Of a stretch of DNA of 64,000 bases, positions 1-8,813 are shown piece after piece. The notes under the pieces were generated by a model. That model searched no databases, had not been told where the DNA came from, and was given only the letters and a program-made list of their open reading frames with translations. Position 1 is the stretch's first letter; the number at the start of each line of letters is the position of its first letter. The stretch is from Plasmodiophora brassicae (taxonomy: Eukaryota; Endomyxa: Phytomyxea; Phytomyxea; Plasmodiophorida). The translations under genes were made by a program, and so were the position numbers. Where the stretch lies: contig CP145419.1 in NCBI GenBank assembly GCA_036867785.1, positions 124,001 to 188,000 of the forward strand. Direction: 5' to 3'.

Positions 1-435
1 CGACAACCCAGAACTGAAGCCGGGCGTCCGACGTGCTGATCCAGAATCCGTCCGACGAGGCCGCCACCGACGTCACCGTTGGCGGGCCGCCGGATGCCGA
101 CAGGAGATTGCCGCCCAGACCGACGGCGTCGTCAATGTCGGTCACCAGCGACGATGGATGCTCGTTGACGTTCCACTCGTGGGACTCGGCGATTGCCACT
201 GCATGGCGCTCAGGGGAGTCGACGGCGGTGCCCCGCCCCCCGACCTACCTAGATCCGATGGAGGCAACGCGTCCGCGCGGGCGCATCGCTGCCTGGTTCG
301 CGGGTCGAAGACCTGGATCTGGCCGGTCGCAGTGACGGCCACGACGTGCTGTTGTGCACCGCATCGGAACACGCACATGGGCACATGCTGGGCGTCGGCG
401 CCGTCCACGTCCAACCGTTCGCCAATGGGATCCAT
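1..435 (-). CDS. WD40-like protein, partial at left edge
   Basis: Two exons read on the minus strand: 435-249 and 198-1, separated by a 50-nt GT-AG intron (199-248). The first exon contains AVTATGQIQVFDPRTRQ and the second VTSVAASSDGFWISTSDARL, both shaped like strands of WD40 blades. The protein runs off the left edge, so its partner and role cannot be told. The ATG at 435 is only the first in frame; the frame stays open further upstream and the true start may lie higher. Splice phase is consistent (G at the exon end plus TG gives a Val codon). WD40 is inferred from motif shape; an RCC1-like or other propeller is possible. Confidence 0.55.
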
Positions 436-720
436 TCGTTCGGCAGGGTCGGTCGATGACGATCCCGGTCTCTCTCTGTCTCGTTGATCGATCCCGGGTA
501 CGCCTGGTAATGGCGTTCGCCTGCCGGGACGTGCGCGCCACGGTTCCTGCGTCTGGCATGTCGAGCGGCACGCGTGGTCGAGCTCTCAGGGGAGCGACAG
601 AGGACCGGTGATTCGACGGGCGTCATTCCAAGACGACGACCTTGACGTGTGGGTTCCTAATCCGGCGCCACCATCGGCGGACGATGCGCGATGGCGGGCG
701 GCGACCGTTGCACTAGGACG
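436..720. other. Intergenic stretch, no supported gene
   Basis: This stretch separates the minus-strand WD40-like gene from the plus-strand secreted-protein gene starting at 721. A plus-strand open frame ending at 724 contains a protein-like stretch (FQDDDLDVWVPNPAPP), but I find no start codon or splice site that would make it a gene. It probably holds promoters for both neighbours. Confidence 0.4.
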
Positions 721-1140
721 ATGACGATGATGATGATGACGGTGGTCCCATTGGTGGTCCATGCAGCGATGGCAATGGCGACGGCACCGAATCGTGCATC
801 CGTCCATGGGCAGGCACTATCGTTCCCGTATGGCTCTGTGGGGCCCTATGTTCTTCCTGTGTCGGTGCCCGCCGCCTTCCGCACGGCCTCGGTGCGCGTG
901 TCGGCCGGCAACGAGTTCCACGTCGCCATCTACCCGTACCGATCCGCTCAACCGATTCTGGCCCAGTGCTGCGACCACGGCGCGTACGTGTCGCCAGGCG
1001 ATCGTCTACCGGGCGCGTGCCTGGCTCTGCTCAACGGCATCACTCCATGGACATCGACCGCGTTTCCAGACAGGGTATTCGAGCTGAAACGGTTCTCCCT
1101 GCTGCTCAGCAACAGCCTGAACGACTACGAAGCGCATTCG

Positions 1141-1309
1141 AATCGGGACACTGGTGCGACCTCGAGTCCGCAGAGTGCCTTAGATCAGCAATCATAGGGC
1201 GCCTCCCACATATACCGCGCAACACTGCCGTACGGCGTCCGTGGCGCACCAATCATACATTTCTGCTATCTGGCCTTGTCTGGTCTTGTCCGTGTCCTGC
1301 GTGCTAATT
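1141..1309 (+). repeat. Copia 5' LTR
   Basis: This 169-bp LTR is identical by eye to 6007-6175. It starts AATCGG and ends CTAATT, with short inverted ends AAT/ATT rather than the usual TG/CA. The ATTCG target duplication lies directly outside. Confidence 0.95.
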
Positions 1310-1322
1310 GGTTATGGGCCCA
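1310..1322 (+). other. Copia primer-binding site (initiator tRNA-Met anticodon arm type)
   Basis: GGTTATGGGCCCA directly follows the 5' LTR. It is complementary to the anticodon-arm region of eukaryotic initiator tRNA-Met, the half-tRNA primer known for Drosophila copia. The family behaviour is established knowledge; use in this organism is inferred. Confidence 0.8.
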
Positions 1323-1324
1323 TC

Positions 1325-1505
1325 CCAAGCCTTACCCCTGTCCCTGTTCCTGTCCCCGTCCCTGTCCCCGTCCCTGTCCCTGTTCCTGCCCCAGCCCCAG
1401 TTCCCGTACTGTCCCGTGTCCCAGCCCGTGTCGTGATCCAGTTCGCGTTGTGACCGCCCGCGCCCCACGCTCGGTTTGTACCCGTCCCTGTCCCCCTGCT
1501 CCCGC
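1325..1505 (+). repeat. Pyrimidine-rich CCTGTCCC/CCCGTCC minisatellite
   Basis: The leader between primer-binding site and gag is built of irregular repeats of CCTGTCCC and CCCGTCC hexamer-octamer units. They generate spurious Pro/Val and Gly/Thr open frames on both strands. It is part of the retrotransposon leader, not a gene. Confidence 0.8.
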
Positions 1506-1513
1506 CGCCCGCA

Positions 1514-2461
1514 ATGGCGGAGGACTGGAACCAGATCGTCACAAACCTGAACTCTCAGATCCAGCACCTGCAACAGCAACAACAACAACAGCAGCAGCTT
1601 CTACAACAACAGCACGATCAACTGCTACAACAGCAACAACTACTGCAGCAGCAACCGTCCCCACAACAGCGAACGGTCTCACAGCATCATGTTTCCGAGC
1701 CCAAGGTCAAGCTTCCCCCCATCTACAACGGCGGCCGTGGAGAACTTCGCGGCTTCCTGAACCAAGTCAAGCTGGTTATCACCCAGCGGCCTGCCACCTA
1801 TGCGACCGACGCTCAGAAGGTCGCGCTGGTGGGACAGCTGCTGGGTGGTGATGCTCTTCGGTGGTTTAATCCGTTGTTCGAAAAGGACGACGCGGTGCTG
1901 ACGGAGTTCGTCGCCTTTATCAAGGCCTTCAAGACAAGGTTCGGTGACCCTCATCTAGCCGAGACTGCGGCACGGAAGCTACAGCATCTTCGTCAGGGCC
2001 GAGGCACCGTCGCCCGCTTCGCGACAGAGTTCCAAAACCTGGTGGCGGACGCCGGGTTCAACGACTCAGCCTGCCGACACATGTTCCGCGCCGGCCTGTC
2101 CAGGGACGTGCAGTTCCTGCTGCTGTCCCTGCCCGTCGCCGAGACGCTTGACGAGCTTGTCATACAGGCAATCCGGTGTGACAACCGCCTGGCCGAGCAC
2201 CGATCGACCACCGCCCTCGTTCCTGTCCCTGCTGCCTCCGCCGCCGCAGTGCCGTCCGCTCCTCCCCCAGCCCCGGCCGCCGCGGTTGGGGATCCCATGG
2301 TTATCGACGCCGCGATCGGCGGTGGGCCCCGCGCGCCCTTAACCCAAGACGAGAAAGATCGCCGTCGTCGCGAAGGCCTATGCCTTTACTGCGGGGTGGC
2401 TGGCCATGTCGCAGTGTCCTGTCCCGTGCGTCCGCAGGGAAACGCCTCCCGGCGTGGCTGA
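1514..2461 (+). CDS. Copia gag
   Basis: A 315-residue frame beginning MAEDWNQIV. A glutamine-rich stretch lies near residues 20-50, followed by a helical capsid-like region. A CCHC zinc knuckle (CLYCGVAGHVAVSC) lies near the C-terminus. It overlaps the pol frame by about 80 bases. It belongs to the Copia element and is not a host gene. Confidence 0.9.
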   Translation: MAEDWNQIVTNLNSQIQHLQQQQQQQQQLLQQQHDQLLQQQQLLQQQPSPQQRTVSQHHVSEPKVKLPPIYNGGRGELRGFLNQVKLVITQRPATYATDAQKVALVGQLLGGDALRWFNPLFEKDDAVLTEFVAFIKAFKTRFGDPHLAETAARKLQHLRQGRGTVARFATEFQNLVADAGFNDSACRHMFRAGLSRDVQFLLLSLPVAETLDELVIQAIRCDNRLAEHRSTTALVPVPAASAAAVPSAPPPAPAAAVGDPMVIDAAIGGGPRAPLTQDEKDRRRREGLCLYCGVAGHVAVSCPVRPQGNASRRG

Positions 2462-5400
2462 AATCCCGGTCGGTCGCCACGCCTACCAATACACCTGTTC
2501 CATCATGCAACCCCGACCACTTCTTTCCCGAGCCAAGTATGATTTCCGCGTCCACCAACCTCGTCGAGCACTTGGACCGTGTCCTAAGCATAGACGTGTC
2601 CCTTCAACTCGACAATGGCAAGACTGTACAGACGACGGCACTTATCGACTCAGGAGCAACCAACGACTTCATACACTCCGACTTCGCCCGCGCTCACAAC
2701 GTTCCGCTCACCAAGAAACCCGCACCGGTAGATCTGGAGGTAATTGACGGGCGGCGGCTACCGAAGGTGGCGCTGGAAACGGCCCCTGTCCGCCTCAGCA
2801 TCGGCAACCACTCCGAATCGATCGTGCTGAACGTAATCGACTCCCCGCGATTCCCGATTATCCTCGGCATGACCTGGCTCTCAAGGCACAACCCGAGCAT
2901 TAACTGGACACACCGAACGATGGAGATTACTCGTGTCGCTCAGGACGCCGCGCGCGAACAGAGCGAACCCAAGGAAGCCATCACAGCCCTAACCTTGCAC
3001 GACAATGGCGTATTCTCTCAGCAACCAGACCCACCACCTCAAGACCTCTCGCCACCCACACGACACGAACGGCGGTCGAGGGCCCGTGTTGACAGCGGCA
3101 AGGTGCCCTACGCCGTTCCGCTTCCCGGGGATTGGAACCAAGCCCAGAGTCTCAAGCGTTGGCACCACCGCCTCGGCCACCGTAACCTGCGTGACGTCAT
3201 CCTGATGGCAAATCATGACCTTACCGAATCCATGGAGATCCTGGCACAGAAGGTTGACAGGTTCTGCGAAGGGTGCGCTATCGCGAAAGCCAAGGAACGT
3301 CCTTTCCCCTCGGAGTCCAAAGAAAAACAGTGGAACGTGCTCGAGAGAATCGACGTCGACGAATGCGGACCGCTTCCCGTCGCCTCACTCAAAGGGGAGC
3401 GATACTTTATCACGTTCACGGAATTTGCAACCAGGATGAAATTTACCTTCCTGTTGCACCACAAGAACCAGGCGCTGACCAAGTTCAAGGAGCTCAAGAC
3501 TCGAATTGAGAATCGCCTGGAGAAATCCATTAAGATCCTCTTCGGCGACAACGATGGGGTATTCATCAACAACGAGTTCAAGGCGTTCTTGCAGGACAAC
3601 GGGATCGAGTGGAGATCAACGGTGGAGTATTCCTCCAAGCAGAACGGTGTCTCCGAACGGGGACACCTGACGCTCATGGACTCCGGTCGCGCAATGCTCG
3701 TACACGCAAGGCTCCCCAAGCAGTTCTGGGGACCCGCAATTCTGACTGCCAGCCACGTCCATAATCTCTGCCCCCACCCACGCGATCCCTCGACCACGCC
3801 CCATGAAATGCTGTCGCGCTCGAAACCTGATATCCGCTACCTTAGAACGTTCGGGTGCGACGCATATGGCTACGTCCCGTCCAGCCAGAGAACGAAGCTG
3901 GACCCACGCGCCGTGAAAGGCATCTTCATCGGATATGCAGACCACCAGAAAGGGTACGTCCTCTATCACCCTTCGTCCGGCCTGATCAAGGTGTACCGCA
4001 GCGTGACGTTCAGCGAAGACAGCTTCGGCGGCCGCAGTGCGGACGACGCCCTCGCCGATCCCGAGGAACCTGAGTCTGGATACGACAGCGACTACGTTCC
4101 CTCCGGTGACGAACCCGCTGTCGAGGGGGCGCAGTCCGCCGCAGGCCCCAATGAGGATCCGCGACCTCCCACCGAACGAGCCCGGCGTCTCTCCCGCAAG
4201 CCAGACCGTTTAGGAGATCCCGTCCACCACGCCTGGATCGCGTCCCTGCAACCTACCAACGACGATCCTATTCACCACATGTGGATAGGTTCCACACATC
4301 AATGCGACGACGACGATGACGCCGCGCTCATTGCAGATGACCCCGACACTCCAAACACATATGAAGACGCCATGGCAAGTCCCGAGGCAGAGTTCTGGAC
4401 TAAGGCGATGGCCGATGAATTGAAGAGCCTGAAACAGCACAAGACATGGGAAGCTGTGGAGCGACTACCCGTCGGGGCACGCCCCATCGGATGCCGCTGG
4501 GTCTACAAGCGCAAGATCACCAAGTCAAGTCAGATCCCGCCGGACACCACCTGGGTTCTCCGCCATGACCCCGACGGTGTCACCTCCTACCGGTACAAGG
4601 CTCGACTATGCATACTCGGCTACAGACAGCGCCAGGGGATCGACTACACGAACACCTATGCGCCAGTCGTCCGGAGCGACATCCTCCGTCTAGTACTAGC
4701 CCTGTCCGTCCAAGACAAGGAGATCATCGCCGAGCAGATGGATGTGATGACCGCATTCCTCAACGCCCACCTCACCGAAGAGATCTACATGGACTCCCCG
4801 AAAGGGATGAAGGCCAGAACCCGTTTCGTCAAGCTCCTACGATCGATCTATGGCCTGAAACAGGCCCCAAGAGAATGGTTCAAGGTCATCGACGCCTTCC
4901 TCGTTAACGAATGCGGGTTCCAACGAGCCAAGTCCGCATCGTGCTTGTACTTCAAACGTGGTCCAACTGGACGGCTCGTCATTGTTGGGGTCTACGTCGA
5001 TGATATTCCCATCGTCGGACATCCCGAACTCGTACAGGAAACCAAGTCAGCCCTCTCGAAGAGATTCAAGATGTCGGACATGGGAGAGCTTCAATCAGTC
5101 ATTGGCTTCGACGTCGATAGACAAGGTGGATCGGTGTTCCTGTCGCAAGAACGCTACACGAAAACTATCCTCGACACCTACGGCATGGCCGAATCGCGCC
5201 CCGTCTCGACACCGGCAGATGCGAACTTGAAGTTATCCACATCACTGTGCCCGCAGAACCAGGCCGATCGCGAACTTGCCGCCTTAGAAGGCCAGCGCAT
5301 CAACTATCGAGCAGCGGTAGGTCACCTAATGTGGCTGCTGCACACCCGGCCAGACATCGCCTATGCGGTGAACGAGGTCTCCCGATACGTGCAAGACCCA

Positions 5401-6063
5401 GGGCCAGCGCACTTCGTCGCGCTGAAGCGAGTCTTCAGGTACCTCAACGGCACTCGCAACTACGGCCTCCTGTTCGAAGGAGGTGGGGAAACGGCCACAC
5501 CGCTCCTGGTCGGCTACTCCGATTCTGATTGGGGTGGAGACCTCGACACACGACGATCGACTTCGGGGTGCGTGTTCCTTCTGAATGGCTGCCCGGTTTC
5601 ATTTCGCTCTAAGAAGCAGACCACGGTCGCGTTATCGTCGTGCGAGGCGGAGACGGTGGCGTCAACACTCGCGGCAACAGAAGGCGTCTGGTTGCGCAAT
5701 GTGCTGGACGAACTAGGTTTTCCACAAGCTCAGCCTACACCTCTACACGTAGACAATCAGGGGGCGATCGCGTTCGCCAACAGCGAAATCAACCACAGCA
5801 AGATGAAACATCTCGCGCTCAAGGACCACTTCGTCAGAGAACTGGTGGCATCCAACCAGATCAAGGTGCACTACGTCCGCTCGTGCGAGAACCTCGCCGA
5901 CATCTTCACGAAACCGCTCGGAAAGCACAAGTTCGTAGAATTCCGTGCGGCCCTCAAGTGCGTACCGCATCCCCACATGAACTTGGACTCTCAGGTCGAG
6001 GGGGGGAATCGGGACACTGGTGCGACCTCGAGTCCGCAGAGTGCCTTAGATCAGCAATCATAG
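2380..6063 (+). CDS. Copia pol polyprotein frame
   Basis: A long open frame holding the Copia pol set in order: aspartic protease (DSGATNDF), GAG-pre-integrase zinc region, integrase core, reverse transcriptase (YVDD) and RNase H, ending within the 3' LTR. The first ATG in the frame is at 2380, but translation probably enters from gag by the mechanisms known in the family. It looks whole. Confidence 0.92.
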   Translation: MPLLRGGWPCRSVLSRASAGKRLPAWLKSRSVATPTNTPVPSCNPDHFFPEPSMISASTNLVEHLDRVLSIDVSLQLDNGKTVQTTALIDSGATNDFIHSDFARAHNVPLTKKPAPVDLEVIDGRRLPKVALETAPVRLSIGNHSESIVLNVIDSPRFPIILGMTWLSRHNPSINWTHRTMEITRVAQDAAREQSEPKEAITALTLHDNGVFSQQPDPPPQDLSPPTRHERRSRARVDSGKVPYAVPLPGDWNQAQSLKRWHHRLGHRNLRDVILMANHDLTESMEILAQKVDRFCEGCAIAKAKERPFPSESKEKQWNVLERIDVDECGPLPVASLKGERYFITFTEFATRMKFTFLLHHKNQALTKFKELKTRIENRLEKSIKILFGDNDGVFINNEFKAFLQDNGIEWRSTVEYSSKQNGVSERGHLTLMDSGRAMLVHARLPKQFWGPAILTASHVHNLCPHPRDPSTTPHEMLSRSKPDIRYLRTFGCDAYGYVPSSQRTKLDPRAVKGIFIGYADHQKGYVLYHPSSGLIKVYRSVTFSEDSFGGRSADDALADPEEPESGYDSDYVPSGDEPAVEGAQSAAGPNEDPRPPTERARRLSRKPDRLGDPVHHAWIASLQPTNDDPIHHMWIGSTHQCDDDDDAALIADDPDTPNTYEDAMASPEAEFWTKAMADELKSLKQHKTWEAVERLPVGARPIGCRWVYKRKITKSSQIPPDTTWVLRHDPDGVTSYRYKARLCILGYRQRQGIDYTNTYAPVVRSDILRLVLALSVQDKEIIAEQMDVMTAFLNAHLTEEIYMDSPKGMKARTRFVKLLRSIYGLKQAPREWFKVIDAFLVNECGFQRAKSASCLYFKRGPTGRLVIVGVYVDDIPIVGHPELVQETKSALSKRFKMSDMGELQSVIGFDVDRQGGSVFLSQERYTKTILDTYGMAESRPVSTPADANLKLSTSLCPQNQADRELAALEGQRINYRAAVGHLMWLLHTRPDIAYAVNEVSRYVQDPGPAHFVALKRVFRYLNGTRNYGLLFEGGGETATPLLVGYSDSDWGGDLDTRRSTSGCVFLLNGCPVSFRSKKQTTVALSSCEAETVASTLAATEGVWLRNVLDELGFPQAQPTPLHVDNQGAIAFANSEINHSKMKHLALKDHFVRELVASNQIKVHYVRSCENLADIFTKPLGKHKFVEFRAALKCVPHPHMNLDSQVEGGNRDTGATSSPQSALDQQS
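5998..6006 (+). other. Copia polypurine tract
   Basis: A purine run directly before the 3' LTR, in the position expected for the plus-strand primer of an LTR retrotransposon. Confidence 0.75.
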
Positions 6064-6175
6064 GGCGCCTCCCACATATACCGCGCAACACTGCCGTACG
6101 GCGTCCGTGGCGCACCAATCATACATTTCTGCTATCTGGCCTTGTCTGGTCTTGTCCGTGTCCTGCGTGCTAATT
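6007..6175 (+). repeat. Copia 3' LTR
   Basis: Second copy of the 169-bp LTR, identical by eye to the first and followed by ATTCG at 6176-6180, where the host coding sequence resumes. Confidence 0.95.
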
Positions 6176-6702
6176 ATTCGGGCGGCTTGCTGGTTCTCAT
6201 CCGGTTCCGCCGGACGGCGAGGCCCGTCAACGCGGTCATGCGCCACTCGCCGGGCCTGGGGATCTGTAAGTTCCGCTTCAACGCGAGCAGCGGTTATCAT
6301 CTACCGGATCGGCTCGACTAGCGGGCATTACAGTGCCGTACAATGAAACCGGGAGGCCCTTTGCAGGGACCGCTCGTTGTCGTCTTGCGATACACGAAAC
6401 GCATGAGCGTTGCTGGTCAACCACGCCATTCACCTATTCGGACCTTTCCCTGCTGATATACCCGAGAACGAGAGCGAACGTAGTCATGCGGCCCAGGAAC
6501 CGTTCGACTCGGACCATGGACTGTCAAACGGCGTACTGCCGCTAAACAGGTGCCAGGTGGTCAGCGCTTGCAGGACTTGGACGTGCGCGTTGGCAAGCGG
6601 GGCCAAATCGGGCGCCAAGACGCGCACCACGACGCTGGTGCGGCAGGCCGCCCGTCGGGACCTCCGACTGGTGCGCCCCAATCCCATATCGCAACTGGGC
6701 GG

Positions 6703-7263
6703 ATGACGACACTGACGGCGATATTCGTACTATTGGGGCAACTCTTGATTGCCGCGGGGGCAGAATCGGATGGTCAGGCGCCGCCCCGTCTGGTTGGGCA
6801 ATCAGCATCGTTCCCATACGTTTCCGCCGGGCCGTACATTGTCCCGTTGCCAGCAGCCGCCGATCTCCGCACAGCATCGTTCTCCGTCGCGGCCGCCAAT
6901 GCGTTCCATGTCGACATTTACGCGTACAACTCGGTGCACCCGATCCTGCTTCAGTGCTTCGGCGATGGCACGCAGATCTGGCAAGGCGATCGCCTTCCGA
7001 GCAGGTGCTTGGCGTCGCTCAAACGCATTCGCCCATGGGTATCCAGTCCGTCCCTGAGCAAGACGTTCGCTGTGAGGCCGATATCCCTGCTGCAGATGGG
7101 CCCCTATATGCATTCCGGTGGTTTGCTGGCAGTCGTCCGTTTCCCCCTCGCGGTCAGACTCGTCAATGCTCTGCGCAGGACGTCGTCGGCTATGGGTTCC
7201 AGGGACTGCGAGTTCAAGTTCGGTGCGACCACCGACGACCATCTCCCGGATTGGTTCGCCTGA
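6703..7263 (+). CDS. Small secreted protein, paralog of the split gene
   Basis: One exon of 186 codons. ATG 6703 opens a hydrophobic leader (MTTLTAIFVLLGQLLIAAGA), so the product is probably secreted. The body has a conserved SFPYVSAGPYIVPL segment, the pattern FHVDIYAY, and several cysteines. It matches the split gene along its whole length, so the two are tandem duplicates about 380 bp apart without the insert. I do not recognise the family. The upstream in-frame extension to 6550 is of poor quality and I left it out. The gap 6322-6702 shows nothing else. Confidence 0.75.
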   Translation: MTTLTAIFVLLGQLLIAAGAESDGQAPPRLVGQSASFPYVSAGPYIVPLPAAADLRTASFSVAAANAFHVDIYAYNSVHPILLQCFGDGTQIWQGDRLPSRCLASLKRIRPWVSSPSLSKTFAVRPISLLQMGPYMHSGGLLAVVRFPLAVRLVNALRRTSSAMGSRDCEFKFGATTDDHLPDWFA

Positions 7264-7436
7264 TGCGTGTGCACCCGCTATACCAATGTGGCAGTCAATA
7301 CACTGTCAGGCTTGGCTCGTGCTGAACGGCCACTGCAATTGCCATTGTTCGGATTCCACTCTGCGTTTCTGCATTGCACGTCAATCTAAGCCGGGGAGGG
7401 TGGTCGGGCGCCGTTCCACGTTTATCGTCACATCCG

Positions 7437-8661
7437 TCATTCGTTCGCGAACGTGATGGACGTGCTGCTTTGCGCGCGTTGGCGATTGTCGACGGCCTCC
7501 TGTGCCGCGACGGGCGTGTTCGCCTGCCGCAGCTGCTGCTCCAGCAGCGCCCGGCTCGGCCTCGGGTCGCGCAGTTTCCGGTCGGCCGGGCAGATCCCGC
7601 CCGAGAAGCGGTAGTTGATGACGTCAGCGCCCAGCGACCTGTTCCTGTCGACGGTGAATCGCGTCCGGACCGGCTCGTCGACCGGCACGCCGTAATGCAT
7701 CGTGCGCGACGCTGTGTCCTCCAGATCAGATCGTCGTAACAGGCGTCGGCTCGGTCGGGGCGCTTCCGAGCTATGGCGCGAGCGACGAAGGTGCGGGAAC
7801 GTGCGAATGCTGTGCGATTCCAGCGAGGCCTCGAACTCGGGATCGAACTGCGTGATGATGTCACGAGATCGGCTCAACGGTGAACGAGGCGGCCCGCGCC
7901 GGCGCGACTCGGCCGGTACGTCGTCGACGTCAAGCGGCGACTTCTTCGGCAGCGGGATCTGGCGCAGACATGGACGGAAGTCGCGCTCGTAATCAGTTCG
8001 CCGGCCGGCGCGCGTCGAATCAAACGGCAGGCGGCCTGCTTTGCCATGTCTGCGTTCCTCCTGTAGGATGACGTCGAGTTAATGCCCGGATGCGACACGA
8101 AGGAACAAATGATACCGGTGCTGGTTGCGATGTCTCCAGGTCGTAGGGCGCCGGGCGAGCCTGGGCGCCGTTGGGATGAGGTCGATGACGAGGGGCAGGT
8201 TCAGCCATCGGGTCGCCTTCCAGGATGGGGTCGCGTTCATATCCTCGTTGCAGCGTGTTCGGCAGGCCTTCGTCGGTTGGGGCGCGAGCATGAACGAGAA
8301 CGGACCCGCCATGGAACGAGGACGGCTGGTGCCGGCGTGCCGTCTTCGGCGAATCCCAATCCCAGGTGCGATCCGCAGATGGCAGGTGGTCGACGAGACC
8401 GCTGGGGCTACCTTCGTCAGACGCGGATGGCGCCGCCTCGGCTGTCTGACGTTCGCATGCCAGCGCCAGGTCACGTGCCGACTCGCTGAATATGTCCCAG
8501 ACGTGGTTGGAAAGCTTCCAGGGCGCCACACGTCGACATTCCCTGGCAAACGCAGCCGGACGTTAGACGGCAACTGTAACCGGAATGGCGCATGTGCACC
8601 TGGGCATGACAGGAGCCGACTCCTGGTCGGCGCCATGAGCGAACTCGGGCCCGTTCACCAT
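7437..8661 (-). CDS. Hypothetical basic, disordered protein
   Basis: Three exons on the minus strand: 8661-8600, 8542-8116, 8060-7437 (introns of 57 and 55 nt). They join in phase to 370 codons and end FANE. ATG 8661 opens MVNGPEFAHGADQES. The sequence is rich in Arg, Ser and Pro with acidic patches. I see no membrane segment and no domain I can name. Each intron has a GT donor, a CTAAC-like or TTAAC branch region and an AG acceptor. The gene overlaps nothing and lies 3' to 3' with the secreted-protein pair. Function unknown. Confidence 0.6.
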
Positions 8662-8813
8662 AACGACAGTATTCAACGACGAAGCCACCCGACTGGCGTA
8701 CCTGTACAGTGCCCGACGATCCCATCACTGTATCCCGACCACATACAATCGGTCACATGGCGACGTCGGCAAGAGTGGGCCACTGACAGCACCAGACGGT
8801 ACTTCAACGCAGC

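Larger units (their letters stand above)
1136..6180 (+). mobile_element. Ty1/Copia LTR retrotransposon, whole-looking
   Basis: The element spans 1141-6175 and is flanked by 5-bp target duplications ATTCG (1136-1140, 6176-6180). It has two 169-bp LTRs with no difference that I can see, a primer-binding site, a gag frame with a zinc knuckle, a long pol frame in Copia order (protease, integrase, reverse transcriptase, RNase H) and a purine-rich tract before the 3' LTR. Identical LTRs and an unworn target duplication mean the insertion is very young. The element looks whole. Gag and pol overlap in different frames; Copia-group elements are known to make separate or fused products by splicing or frameshifting. 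Confidence 0.95.
721..6321 (+). pseudogene. Small secreted protein gene split by a Copia insertion
   Basis: The host coding sequence lies in two blocks, 721-1140 and 6181-6321. The 5-kb retrotransposon and one copy of the ATTCG target duplication sit between them. The two blocks share one frame and together would give 186 codons, exactly the length of the paralog at 6703-7263. Shared features include a hydrophobic leader, SFPYGSVGPYVLPV against SFPYVSAGPYIVPL, and C-terminal HSGGLLVLIRF against HSGGLLAVVRF. I chose ATG 721 because a leader follows it directly, as in the paralog. Function is unknown; it is probably secreted. The insertion ends translation in the LTR, so this allele is presumably inactive unless the element is lost. 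No other defect is visible in the host blocks, which suggests a recent hit. Confidence 0.8.

Noticed and set aside
1304-1588. Gly/Asp/Arg and Gly/Thr repeat ORFs on the minus strand
   Set aside because: They are products of the pyrimidine-rich minisatellite in the retrotransposon leader.
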